In this document: positions 35,738 through 52,700 of the stretch, piece after piece
Layout of the letters: every line of letters begins with the position of its first letter
Numbering within the stretch: position 1 is the first letter of the stretch
Assembly: GCF_030253575.1 (NCBI RefSeq)
Contig: NC_080567.1
Span: 36,857,501 to 36,921,500, forward strand
Length of the DNA: 64,000 bases
Direction of reading: 5' to 3'
From: Rhododendron vialii
Taxonomy: Eukaryota; Streptophyta; Magnoliopsida; Ericales; Ericaceae
The notes under the pieces: model-generated
Database searches by the model: none
The model's input: the letters and a program-made list of their open reading frames with translations, nothing else
What the model was told of the DNA's origin: nothing
Made by a program: the position numbers and the translations under genes

Positions 35738-36118
35738 CTTGTTTCTTAGACAAGAATCGTAAAGAAATAGAAAATGTTCCATGGTGGGAAGACTGATGCT
35801 TAAGCAATGCAGCTGTCCCTTGTGGCAAAGAAAATTATTCTTGACATCGAGAATGTCTCAAAATAGACCTAGCTAAGAAATTGGAAGATCCCCAAAAAAA
35901 GAAGCAAGACAAAAAAAAAAAAGAGGAGAAAGATTAAGGTGCATTGCCACCAGAAAGTATGTGACAGAAAATCATTAAGTAGATTCTTCCCCTTCCTAAT
36001 TGATGGACAATATCTCACCGGGTAATGGCCACTGAACACTAAATTTTATTACGTCATGCGTCGTAAAGCGTGCCACACGGATAGATCAACATCAAGAGAC
36101 TGTCGATCCCATGTGAAC

Positions 36119-36119
<1 letters not shown>

Positions 36120-36180
<61 letters not shown>

Positions 36181-36182
36181 GA

Positions 36183-36226
<44 letters not shown>
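36120..36226. repeat. Long interrupted (GA)n microsatellite
   Basis: About 107 bp of GA dinucleotides with two GGGAG interruptions. It produces artificial open frames of Arg-Glu or Ser-Leu repeats on both strands; these are not genes. Confidence 0.9.
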
Positions 36227-36230
<4 letters not shown>

Positions 36231-36914
36231 ACCAATAGTATGGAAAGGGTTCAACCAAAAGTGAGCAGTCCTTAACTCATCACCTAAGTCTTTGACAAAG
36301 TTAATCTATACTTTTGTGCGGATTTTTCCACATGTAGCAGTTAATAGTTCATATTCAACTGTGTTTTTGTTCCGGGATAAACTATTGTCAAGTTGATGAT
36401 TGCCGGAAGCGGAAACCAACAAGAAAACTTAGACACAAAATGTCTTGCTTTCTAAGCAAAACTTCCACAATTTTTCCAAACAAAAACCCCAGGAATTTTT
36501 TTTGTCAGAAATGCCGCATTGCGACTAGCCCAAATTCCCAAATAAAATGTAACTATCAACAAAGCACCCCACAGATTCTGTAATAATCAGTGATGCATTA
36601 AAACAGGCAGAAAGTGAAAATCTGACAGAGATATAGACCCCATAGATATCATTTGCAGCAGTTATCCTCATTCACTCCTTCCACAGAAACAACTTCAAAA
36701 AGGCAGAGTTATAAGTCCATGAAAGGAGCATAAATGGAGATGCTAACTAAGAGCTGAAGTTAATGGCACAACTCAAAAACTTGAGGTGAACTGTTTACAC
36801 ACACTGCAGAATTCAATGCCAAATTTTTTAAACTTGAAGGACTTCTCCATCGACAAAACGTTATGGAATCAAATCCTACTCGCTTATTGCCCCGGATAAA
36901 TCCAGCAAGCGATG

Positions 36915-38535
36915 TCACAACGGTGTTGCAAATCCTATATCAAAAGGTAGAAGACCAATGTCAGCATAGACATCGCAAAGAAACCGAGAGGTGTGACATT
37001 GTCACAACCAGTTATTGCATAAAACAATAAATACCGGTGAGTTGGTAATTGATATTGAAACTGCAGGGACCGAACTAAAGAGAGTCAATGGGGGTGCCAC
37101 ATACTTCTCTGACTAAACAATGCCTATACAAATGTAGCAGCGCTGTTTATTTGATTAACATTGACAACGCTAGTTGGGTGTTTTGATCCTTTAACATAAA
37201 GAAGAATAAGACCATTATTCTCCCTAGTAACAGAATATGATCCCCTGGCCCCACATACCCCATCGTTGTAAAGATTATTCTCCCATCCAATTCTTAGCAA
37301 CAATTGACATACTTGTTTTTGGGAGATACATCCTTCTCACCTTTTGCAGGAAGCTTACAAGTGTTTCAGCAACATATTCATTTCTCTTCTACCAATGAAA
37401 ACTTTTGCAGGAAGCTAATGAGTGTTTCAGCAACATATTTGTGGACCAGGATAATTTATTGTCCCCCCTTCCTAAAAGATCTTGCTTCCGTCCCAGATAG
37501 AGTGTTTTTCTGTTTCTCTTTTTCAAACGAATGCGGAACACTAGAAGCCCAAAACCACACACAACATCAGCAAGAAGCATTACTCATACCATTCATATCA
37601 ATGTATCCTACTTAGTTGTATATATTAATATACGAACAACCAATCTACTTTACTAGGCTGCTCTGTTCAAACGAAAACGAAAACAAGCTAAAACAGATGT
37701 AATTTGACAAAGCAGCAGAAACTAAAAGATAGAAAGGATAACTTTGAAGGGAAGAAAAGATATGTCAGAGGAGAGGTACCCTGAGAAAGCAAGCTCCAGC
37801 AGGTGGAATCAACAGCGATGCTGGACCTCAGACGAGCAGAAGCAATTACGCTGTGAAGTGGCATCATTGACTCCACGCTTCCCAGCACCGCAGCTATCCT
37901 GAAACCCAACAAACCTACTTAGACAAATGCAGAAATACACAAACAAATGCAAATCTATCTATTGATACGCTGTACTAAAAAGTGTATCCAACATGGAAAT
38001 CCTTTTTTCCAAGAAAATGAATAAAATCACACAAAAATCCACATCTTCCCTCTTCCCTCTCCACTTCTCATTTTATTCTCTTCTCCACCCTTTCACTTCC
38101 CCACGTCACTCATTTACTGCCCACACACCCTTTTCTTCCTCTACCATTTCACTTTCCGAAGTCATTAGCCAATATATCTTTCGAATAATTGGATAATTTT
38201 AACTTTTTTCTTATTGGAAACTCCATAATTAATCTCTTATCAATATAGTTTTTTTCTCTACAATTCATGTTGTTTACTTTTCACAATCTAATTATTGCGT
38301 AAGACAAAATATATTTTTTCCTGCTACGCACGTACCGCGCTTGTGTGTACATATACATCCACATATACATATGTTCGAGTGTTAGGAGTTACCTTGAAGC
38401 AGCGGAAGACCTTGTGGAAGAGGAGAAGGGAGAAGGGGGGCTGGATTTGGGTGATAAGAGGTTTTTGAGAAGTGGTGTTTTGGATCGAGCTGCGACGGAC
38501 CTTGCTCCCGCCATTACTGCCGATCTGCAGGCCGA

Positions 38536-38541
<6 letters not shown>
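36915..38541 (-). CDS. NUCLEAR FUSION DEFECTIVE 6 / NOXY2-like small mitochondrial protein
   Basis: Exons 38541-38393, 37898-37780 and 36934-36915 give 95 aa. The N-terminus MASACRSAVMAGARSVAARS is rich in Ala, Arg and Ser without acids, a typical mitochondrial presequence, followed by a Ser/Pro stretch. Exon 2 encodes the family core RIAAVLGSVESMMPLHSVIA then SARLRSSIAVDS. The last exon has only 20 nt (ends GFATPL). In Arabidopsis, NFD6 is needed for polar nuclei fusion and NOXY2 for the 9-HOT oxylipin response; both are mitochondrial. Molecular role is unknown. The ATG directly abuts a (GA)18 tract that forms the end of the leader. Reading through the exon 2 donor would add a hydrophobic tail. 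The gene is divergent from the complex I TYKY gene, with a shared upstream region of about 460 bp. Confidence 0.85.

Positions 38542-38576
<35 letters not shown>
38541..38576. repeat. (CT)18 microsatellite abutting the NFD6-like start codon
   Basis: On the gene strand this is a (GA)n leader ending exactly at the ATG; the A of the ATG is the last base of the repeat. Length changes could alter the leader and possibly translation or GAGA-factor (BBR/BPC) binding. Confidence 0.85.
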
Positions 38577-38579
<3 letters not shown>

Positions 38580-39002
38580 GAAGAGTGTAGAGGCCTGGAA
38601 AATGATGGAGACAGAGAGTTTCAACGATTCCTCAGAGTCAGCGGCTTAAACCCTAAACCACCGGGGTCGATATGTAAAAATATATACACGTTTCAGGATG
38701 ATATTGTAAAGTACAAAAACTAACTAGAGTACTTAAAAGAGTGTGATTTCAGTAAAATCGAAGGTCTGTGAGTGCAATTTAACTTTGATAAACTTCCCAT
38801 CTTCAACCTCCGCGGTGAACTCGTGCTCCAGCAACGCGAGTTTAGTGAACACGGGTTATCCTCGCGTCTTCAACTGCCCTTTCGTCGACCTACGAAACGC
38901 AGTCTGCACCATTGAACGTACCGTTCTCCCCGACCGATACCCAAATCGTCTCTCTACGAAATCGAGTCCCCCTTCATCGCATTGCGCGTGAATCAATCTT
39001 CG
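38577..39002. promoter_or_regulatory. Bidirectional promoter region between NFD6-like and TYKY genes
   Basis: Only about 426 bp separate the (GA)n leader of the minus-strand NFD6-like gene and the ATG of the plus-strand complex I gene. It holds a telo-box (38648-38657) and no obvious TATA box near either start, as is common for housekeeping plant genes. Both products go to mitochondria, so co-regulation is plausible. Confidence 0.6.
38648..38657 (+). promoter_or_regulatory. Telo-box AAACCCTAAA
   Basis: AAACCCTAA is the plant telo-box, enriched close to transcription starts of translation and mitochondrial genes, often with site II (TGGGCY) elements. It sits about 107 bp upstream of the NFD6-like ATG and 346 bp upstream of the TYKY ATG. 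Confidence 0.6.
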
Positions 39003-42909
<3,907 letters not shown>

Positions 42910-43733
42910 TTACCCGATGACTGAAATACTGGACGATTCCTACTAGCTTCATACTTGAAGAATTTTCTTGGATTCTGAGAAAATTTGGTGAATAATCAGA
43001 TTTGTCTGTCTGCGGGATTCGTGTTTTGATTATTGGGTTTTTGATGAAAACTCTTGTTATTAAACTTCTCTACCTCGTAATTGGTGGATTAATGTAGACA
43101 ATGCAATGGGAGTACCAAAGCTTATGTTTGTAAAACTAACACCACTTGCAATCTGTCTTTCAGAGCTTTGAGATGTGCATGTTCAGTTCTACCTTTTTCT
43201 ACCTCAAATTATGGGGAAAATTATTCCAACCCAGCAGTAGGTTCCAAACTGTCTCGAAAGACAACCAATCAATTGATTATGGTCATGCGTGGGTTTGTTG
43301 CAACTTGCAAGTTTTAGAAAACAAACCGGTCGTTGAAGTGGCGGATCTAGAATTTTAATTGGAGGGGCGGATTTAAGAGAAATATTTAAATATACTCAAC
43401 ATATTGTATAACTTTGTTGTATAGTATTATATCGTATTTTTGTAGTATAGTATTATATCGTATATATGACATTGTTTTGATTCTATGAGTATGATATCAA
43501 CCGAAAATGTTGCTCAAGAAAGATAAGTTCTTTTTTTTTTGTTCAAACAAAGAAAGAGAAGTTCTTTGAACTATCCTTTTTCTTCGTTGATGATTACGTT
43601 AAATTCGGTAATTAATTCGGCTCTGAATTAGGTTCCACCCGAATACGGAAAAAATACCCGACCCGAACGAAAACGACACACGTGCATTACTAGCCGCCCC
43701 AACGCAGAGCGCGTGTTTTGGACAGGGAGAACG
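42910..43733. other. Spacer between TYKY and PheRS alpha genes
   Basis: Contains the TYKY 3' UTR and the PheRS alpha promoter. A short tandem block GTATAGTATTATATCGTAT occurs twice near 43420-43465. No further gene seen. Confidence 0.5.
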
Positions 43734-43742
43734 AAACCCTAG
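43734..43742 (+). promoter_or_regulatory. Telo-box-like AAACCCTAG before PheRS alpha
   Basis: Lies 40 bp upstream of the ATG at 43782, probably in the leader or at the transcription start, next to a GAGA-rich stretch. Telo-boxes near the start are typical of plant translation genes, which fits a tRNA synthetase. Confidence 0.55.
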
Positions 43743-43781
43743 TCCAGTGGGTTGGAGAAAGAGATAGAGAGATTGAGAGAG

Positions 43782-46700
43782 ATGGCGGAGGAAGCCGTAC
43801 TGGGCTTCCTGGAGAAGAATGACGAGATCTCGGACTCCGGTCAGTTCGCAGCCGACCGTGGAATCAATCACCAAGAACTCACCAACATCATCAAGAGGCT
43901 TTCTGGTTTCAGATTTGTCGATGCTCAGGTTTCCGCTTCTCTCACAGTAGTTTTCTCAAACACATATTTGGATACGTTGGTGTAATCTCGTAGTTCATCG
44001 CGTATGACCCTGTTTAAATGTTAGTTATAGTAATTGCGGTGGAATGATAATCCGTTTGTTAGCTGTGCATTACTGGCTGCACTATAGGGGCGAATTTTTT
44101 ATTAGGTTTGTATTGAAGTAAATATCGCAATTGGCCGAATTTCAAAAGCGGTAGCTGATTCTATTCTGTCCTCTTGTTAGCTCAATTCGTTCCGCTCTTA
44201 TGTTTGGAAGCTGGTTAAGTATTTTGGTAAATAGTTGGTGTGGTCGTCAAGGGAAATCAAATGATCAAGGGACAAATCTATAGAGTAACTCTCAGCGTTT
44301 ATTTATCTATCTCTTCCTAATAATTTTTGGGTGTGAACTGATTTTTCCATGGAGGGTGTAGATGTCCCAGCTGATTGGAGTGAGACTTGTGACTTAATTT
44401 TTCTGAAAAGTGCCTTTGGCACACTGTTTCTACTTTTGGATTAATCTTATGATTGTAGTTGGATAAATGGGGAAGTATGCACGGTGTCTTCAATGCCCCT
44501 AAGCCTGCACTTAGGCTGAGTTTTCCTAAAAAAGCCAACTTGACCTTTTGTTGTTTCTCTATTCAAAAATTTTTCATGTTTGTTTTGCGCCAAACTTTTG
44601 TGGATTATTTATTCGTCTAGATGAGAGGAATAGGAAAATAAAAAATCATGATCGAAACACTTTTTTATTTTGGAAAAATCCAAGAAGAAGCCTCAAAAGC
44701 CGGTTAATTGGCAATTCTCACATCATAGGTTGTAATCTTTACAAGTTTCTTTATTGGCTCATGACTCTTGAGCATTGGTCAGAGTATGAGTGAAGAAAAT
44801 CTCAGTAAACTATAAGTGACAAGACTTTCAAACTATCCTGGAAGGTGAAATGAAAAGTGGAAAAAAACTAGCTGGTGGCATATGAAGTCATGGAGTGTGT
44901 GCTCAAAGACTATAGCGATCTCCGTACTTCTTTGTGCATCTTTATTGGGATTATAAAAAACTAATTCAATCCTATTGCCTATGAGAACAAGTCTCCTTAT
45001 TGGCATATATCACACTTCTGATAATTCTAGATATTACTGAAAATTGTGCAGGACATTAAGAGGGAAAGATGGGTACTTACCGAGGAAGGGAAAACATATG
45101 CTGCTGCTGGATCACCTGAGATGCAAGTTTTTTATGCCATACCACCACCGGGCATCTCACTCGAAGAATTGCAGGTTATACAAAAATACATGGTGGAATA
45201 TGTATTGTTTCCAAATCGTAGGATACGTATCATGTATCGTAGGTTTTCAACAACTATGCTTAGGACTACTACATTTGGTGGTGACTGGTTAAAATAATGT
45301 CTACTTCCTATTCCTTGCCCATGAACACAATCTAAGAGACTAGTGTGCATAATTGCAAGATTGTCTTTTGTTTTCTAGAATATTGATTTTATGCTCCAGG
45401 GAGATTTATTTTTGTCTCCAGTGATGGGCTGATTAAATTGATCTTTGTGCATGCAGAGGAAATTGGACCCATCAGTTTTCAAAATTGGCTGCTCACAAGC
45501 AAAAAAGAATCAATGGGTGGAGATGGGAAAGCAACTAGTGACTAGAAAGGTAAAAGGAGTACATATTCAGATTACATACATCTGCAGAGCTTCTTATGTT
45601 CAGGATAAAAGTGTCAGCTGGTAGAGTGCGTGTAAATGATTCCATAGCCAAAACTTTTTTTCTTGGGTGTAATATGCTGCAAAGCTGAAGTTATTTGGTT
45701 GTCTTTTTGAAGTTTATTGTACATTTTAGTAATGCACGTCCGTGAAGACTTGGGTACTGACATCATCTAGAACTCAGTCAATAATGTCTCTCAAAAGTTT
45801 GTGTATCCATTCAGATAACCTGTGATGAATAGTGTCCAACTTTACATTTTCCTCTATTCATGTAAGTTTCCATTTAGTATGTATGATTTGCTGATTCTCG
45901 TAATTGGTTCTTGGCTTCAAAATCTTAGATATGTTTCACTTGATTGCCATATGCTCTGCGCATATGTTGAGAGCGTATATGGTTTTGTTCGCTTTGGGGC
46001 CTAGGTTGCTTTTTCGACTCTTGTGTGGTCAATATTTGATGGCACATGCCGCATGTGAAAGGAATACTTGGTTGTAAATTGAGTTGTTATTTTCATTTAC
46101 ACATTTATGTTCAAGTTTACCAATGCATTAGTTCTATTCTTTAATACTGGTTAATTGATGTAGGTTGATAATGTGGAAGACAAGGTTAAAGATTTGCTTA
46201 ATCGGGTACAAGATGGAGAGGTATGTATCTTTTTACTTTCTCCTCATTCAGTTCATTATATTTTTGTATAATTAATTTCCTTACCTCTTTCTTTGGCTCT
46301 GAGTTGTAGAAAACTGAAATATCCATCTTTTGCCTTTCATCAACAAAACAAAATAGAAACTATTTGTACCTTTGAATTTCAATGTTCTTAGTGAATAGCT
46401 CGTTGTTTTACTATCACGGTATTTCCTGCTACATAAAAAACCATCCAGAAGTAAAACTTGCTGCTGCTACGGTTAAGTTACGTTTGCTGTTCCGTATGAG
46501 GTACTAATCTGGTTTCTGAGAATGAGATCCACTTTTCTATAGAAGTGTATTTATGCATGAATGACTGTTTGAACATCATAACTATGTCGAAGCATTTTGT
46601 TGTGAGTGTTGCATATCTGTGTTTCTGGTAATTTTCAAAAGAAAAACTATGCACAGCTTGTACAATGTAAGAGAAACTTATTTCCCTCTGGCTTAATGTA

Positions 46701-49700
46701 TCTTCTTGTTATGCCGCAGGCCATTGACCCCAAAGAACTTGATACTCTCAAACGACGAAAGCTCATTGCTCCCCAGTAATCATCTTCCTTTCCTTCAGTT
46801 AATTTATGACCTTCGTGTAACTTTTTTTTACAGTTGCAGTTAGTGTTATAAGAAGCGCAACTTAGGCTGATTAAACCAAACAGAAATGATACCTACACAG
46901 ATGAAAAATGCACAGATCTTGCACTGATCGAGATGTCGGGCCCACTACGGGTCCTACACAAACGATCCAATCCGTTCATTAAATTTAAAACATTTTTTCA
47001 AAGGCCCTCGTGAAAAATCAGCTCAATCTAATGCCTATAAATACTTGATCCAATCATCTAACGTTTTGTTCAGTTTCAGATCTGCACGAAAAGTAAGATG
47101 ATTGGATCGAGTGCCTCTTGATATCAGATTGAGCTGATTTTTAGCAAGAGTCCCTGAAAAAATGTTTTAAATTTAATGAACAGATCGGATCGTTTGTGTA
47201 GGACCCGTAGTGGGCCCCACAACTTGATCAGTGCATGATCTGTACGCTATTCATCTGTGTGAATAGCATCCCTCTAAACCAAATCCAGGGTAGATTTCGT
47301 TAGAGAGAGATCATCCCAAAATGGGATACAAGGAGCAAAAGCTCTCAATATTCTTTAATCAATACATCAAAACCACCAAATGAAAGAACAAGTCGCCTAT
47401 TTATAGACTCAAAATCCTACACACACTAGAGGACACCAAAATGACACAAATGACCCTAGATCCTACTGCATCAGAGGCGCCTAAACGCGAGGCAACTTTC
47501 ATGAAGTGAGCCTCATTTAAACATTGAAGTCCTATACGCTGGAGTCTGGTCATTTAATTAACCATTATAATTATACTACGCCATTGGTTGGGAGTTAGTA
47601 CAATACAGATAAAAACATACGATAAATTTCTCATACTCATTGAAATCTATGCAATATCTATGACATGTACCTCTCTTCAATGAGATTGAGGCCTGTGTCT
47701 CGCCTCATGTCTAAGGTTTAGGGAAACTTCGTCTCAATCTCTTGCCTTACGCTGACTGCAGTGTTAGCAAATCAAAACCTCACTTTTTGATGAGATCTAC
47801 CATTCTTAATGTGGGTTGTTGCTTGTGACGCTGGAGAAGTTGTCTCGTGTTATTATAGCTTGTGGCATGGCTACCATTCTTATTGTTGATCATTTCTTAT
47901 TTACTTTCTTCTTAGGACATGGAAGGGATACTCCGTAAGAAAAGGTCCTAATTATGCTCCAAAAAGGAAAATATTTGCCACTGATTTGACTCGAGATAAT
48001 CTGCTAAGGTAATCCAGATAAGCTTTTGATATTTCTCGTAGACATGTATTTTGCATACAAACAATGGCTAAACATGTTCGTTTAATGACATACTTTGGGA
48101 TGACTTAAGATAATGCTCACTCAGTGTATGACTATGAATCGAAGATATGATTCTGGTTATCATTTTTTCATATCCCCCACCCACAACCACCATCACCACC
48201 ACCCACGCGTAGTGGACACTGACTTTTTCAATGCTCTTAATGGTCATCTGTCAACCAAAGCTGGTCAGAGTGTGGACTGTGGAATCTTGATCTCTTATCT
48301 TTCTCCCTGTGTTTGATAGTTTTTAACAAAGCTGAATCAATAGCTGTTTCTTTGAGGTGTCCTTCCTGCCAAACAATTATTCCTAATTTTGGTTTTGATT
48401 AAGTTAATATTTTCCAATTCCAATTTAATGGCTAAAGGTTATAGGTGGCCCCTGTTGTTCATGAACTAATCTCAATTTTGTCCATTAAGATGAATGCCCT
48501 TATATGATGTTTGAAATTTGAATGCTTAGAATGCTATGGAATTCTCATATGCCCTTTGCCGCCATGATTGTTGTGATGTTAGCCTTGAATATTCATGCAA
48601 AGGATCATGTAAACCATTGATTGTGTATGAAGTTCACGTGTTCCATGAAAGAAGCAGCTTAAATGTTATTGCTTATCTGCTACAGCTTGATGTCAATCCC
48701 CTATATATTGAACTTACCACAACTGGTATTCAGAGTTTGTTTTTGTCCACTTTTTTTTTTTTTTTTCTTCTCTTAATTTAAAGGGGTGATTGGAAGGATC
48801 TGGAGTTCAAGGAATATAATTTCAGTGCTAAAGGTCAGCCTATTGAAGGTGGCCATCTCCATCCATTGCTCAAGGCAGGGTTATGTATTTTCTTTTCCCT
48901 TTCTTTTTCTATTTCTTCCGCATTAAATCCTTTTCTCTTGGACTTCTAAATGTGAGTCTCTGTGAAAGGCGAGACGGAAATTGTCGTAAGGGTTGGCTTG
49001 AAGAATATATACTTTTGGAAAAAGTCGGGATATTTGCAACTAAACAGGGCAAGCATTAAATCGAATTTGGAGTCAGCTACATTGATCCTCTTAAAGTTGG
49101 TCCCATTTGAAGCCATGTCCTCAATTAAGCCTGAGTCCAGAAATATGTCACCCTCAATATAACCAAATCAATAAATTTACCTATTATTACATTATATATG
49201 CAAAAGCATGATATGCTGCATCCAGTGTTCTATTCCAACTCACCTGCACTGAGAGTCTAAGAACATCAGGTGCTACATCAACTAGTGAATAGTTAAGAAC
49301 TGCAATTAGTTGTCAAGGTGCCCCTGATTGAATGCTTGTTCTTCAAATAGTAGTTAAGCATCCAGTTTAACGGCTACAAGGCTATTTTACCTAGAGGAGC
49401 CTGGTGGAATGGTTTTGATAGATGATAAGAGTTGCATGCATTACAACTGCTATGATCATAGAAAAATTTATTCATTTTTGGTCATGTCTTCATGCGATTA
49501 CCTTGTCTAAAAAATCTGTTCATTTCAGGTACGGCAACAATTCAAGATGATTTTTCTTCAGATGGGGTAAGACCTGATTTTTATCCTGTCATACACATAT
49601 GACATACATATCTATATGCATATGTATAAAACATATTTTTAAATATTGAGTAGAAAATTTGCCCCATTGCCCCCTTGGGTAACTTCTCACTTTTTGTATA

Positions 49701-52700
49701 TTTGCTTGAATCCCAGCGCACAACTTCTACATAGAACTATACAAGTATTTTGCAGCTTCATACATAGGTCTAGAGTCTTGAGTACATTGACACTTGGTAT
49801 TTTGTGAGTTTGTACTTTGTACTGTAGCAGTGGATTCACTTCAATGAACATGTGTTTGAGCCTATGGTGTGTGTGTTGTGTAATGAGTTATCTTATCCGA
49901 GGATAACTTGTGTGAATTGGCTGGAATCCTTGTGTCTTAACCATATTTGAGGAGCATAACAAGAATTAATATTATGCCAAGAATTGTGAATAAAGTTGTT
50001 GAGTTAACAAAGTGCATGTAAGAGGCAATGGTAGACAATCCCTACCATCACTGAGTTTGTGCATGTTTATGTATGTACTATGCATCACTAAGTAATTGAG
50101 GCTGACAGTTTTCTTGCTCTTGATATGCACTATGCAGATTTGAGGAGATGCCCACGAACAATTTTGTCGAAAGCAGGTAGATTGTCTCCCTTCATATGAT
50201 GGTTGGTTAGAGCTTCTGACAACAGAAAAGTAACTTTTTTTGAACTTCATCTACACACACATATTTGAAGATAATGCATCTAAAGATTAGGATATATGTA
50301 TGTGGAACGGGCTGCAACAAGTACTAGGTGCTTTCCGCAAATAATCCTGGATAGATAATGACATATGGTTGTCCACTCATTTTTTGGTATGCATCTTTTT
50401 TGTCGATAGAGGTATGTTGTTTGTGGAGATAACTTTTCGAATAATGGGGTACCTCCAAATGCTTCCCCAATTGTTTGAGTCCAAACAAAAATGTTTTGCT
50501 GAATGAGAAATGCTGCAAAATGCATAATAATGTCCTTTTGATCTGTTTAGACAGATTATGAGTTTGTTATATGATTTTGTCGCCAGGGTTTTTAGGACTT
50601 AAGAAGTGGAATTGTTGCAGCAAACTGCCGTTAGTCTTTAAGTGTTAATTCATTTTCTCTCGGCTTTGCAGCTTCTGGAATTTTGATGCACTCTTTCAAC
50701 CTCAACAACACCCTGCTCGTGATTCTCACGATACTTTCTTCTTGCAAGGTTTGGTTGACTTTACTTTAATGTCACTGACTCATTTAGTTTGTTCTACCTC
50801 ATGTTTTTGTGGTGATTACATCTGTAGTTCCTTCCACCACGAAGACACTGCCTGAAGATTATGTTGAGCGGGTGAAGCGCGTTCATGAATCTGGTGGCTA
50901 TGGGTCTAGGGGGTATGCAACTGGTTTTCTCTTGTAAAATTTTCCCCAGTATAAACATTATGAGATGAGATCTTTTCTTGTAGTTATGGATATGAGTGGA
51001 AAAGAGAAGAGGCAAACAAGAACCTTCTGCGAACTCATACAACTGCTGTTTCTTCAAGGATGCTCTACTTGCTTGGACAGGTTTATCTGCTTTTCTTTTA
51101 TGCTTTCCATTTTTGTGTGCTGTTGTACAGCTTCATATTTGGCGACTACATTGTTCTGATGGTAATAACTTGCAAACTTTTCCACACGTGTATTATAGAG
51201 GGGTGGGTGGGGTGAAGAGAGAGACATTTGACGAGTGCAGATTAGCTGAACTCTGTTGCTCACTCCCTTCTTTTTGGATGTTCAACACAGAAGAAAAACT
51301 TTTGTTTTATGTTGTAATAACTACAAATTGCAACAAGGGATTCAATCTTAGGATTTCGTTATCTTCACTGATCAACCTCCAATTGTGAAGGGATTCTTAG
51401 AAAGTAAATTTCGGCTGCATTATGCTCTATGGAGTATGGTCTGAAGTCTAAATGAGTCTACAAATTCTTTTCGTTTAAGTGGATATAGTTCTTGTGGCTA
51501 TGGGTTTATTTTACTTTTTACCTCACACAATGTCTTTATTGGGCAAAAATTATTCTATGCCCCTGGGGCACCGCCACATGGTGCCCCAGGCCCCTTCTCC
51601 ACCACACATTGGTTTGGGGCCCAAAAGAAAGTGTATGGACCCTACCATAATGTCTGGTGGAGAAGGGGCTTAAATAATTACTCCTTTTATTGGAGCTTCT
51701 CTTCTTATTCTTCCTCCTCTTCTCAAGTTTCATAGATTTTGACAAATTAGTTTCCTTCCTTGATAAAATTGAGGGACTGTTATTTGCAGCAAAAAAAATT
51801 TACTCCCAAAAAGTACTTCTCTATAGATCGCGTGTTCAGAAACGAAGCTGTGGATCGAACTCACCTGGCCGAGTTCCACCAGATAGAAGGTATGTTCCAA
51901 ACTTCCAATGACTGTAAAAACCTCTGCTATGTTTGGTCACTCAGGATGTTACTCATTCATGTTAAGTCATTTTGGTATCAATGTTGGCATACGGGGAACT
52001 AAAGCGGTATGGAAAGGCTGCCTGTGTCTTGCCTAGAAATGATCACTTAAAGTCTGATTTTTTCCCTTCCATGTTCCAATTAGATAGTGAAAATCGTATT
52101 ACAACATGCAGCATGATGCAGAGGAGTTGAGCTTTGATTGGATAGCTAAGGCGCCATAGTTGATTTTATATGCTTTCGACTTAAGGTTTTAACCTTTATA
52201 CGATTTCAGGGCTGGTTTGTGATCGAGGGCTTAGTCTTGGTGACTTAATCGGAGTTCTCAATAATTTCTTTCTTCGTCTTGGTAGGTCATGTTCTTTTCT
52301 TGTTATGATTATGATAGTTATAAAAATTAAGAATTTAATTGGTGTGTTACAGTGGTGCTCGCGCCTAAGGGTGCACTCTTTTAAAAATCCTGTTTTTCAG
52401 GAAATGAAGCTTGCCAATTTTGTACTGTGTAAACTATCTAATATCAACATTCATTGTATATTGTATGTAGATAAGATAATTGAATATTATTATGCACGTG
52501 ATTTTGGTGAAGGTGTGAAACAACCATCAGACTTTCTTAAATCTTTTGGGTATTTTTTAGGGATGTCCAAGCTAAAATTCAAGCCTGCTTACAACCCGTA
52601 CACTGAACCCAGCATGGAAATTTTCAGGTAAATAGATTGTCATTTGTCTGATGAGTCTGTTGCATCTAGTGAAGCCAACTTTAGTGCATTATTATTTTTG

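Noticed and set aside
36049-36258. Open frames of Arg-Glu or Ser-Leu repeats on both strands
   Set aside because: They are translations of the (GA)n microsatellite at 36120-36226.
47271-47900. Possible LTR-like segment in PheRS intron 5
   Set aside because: A minus-strand TATA-like motif is suggestive, but borders and target duplication are not visible.
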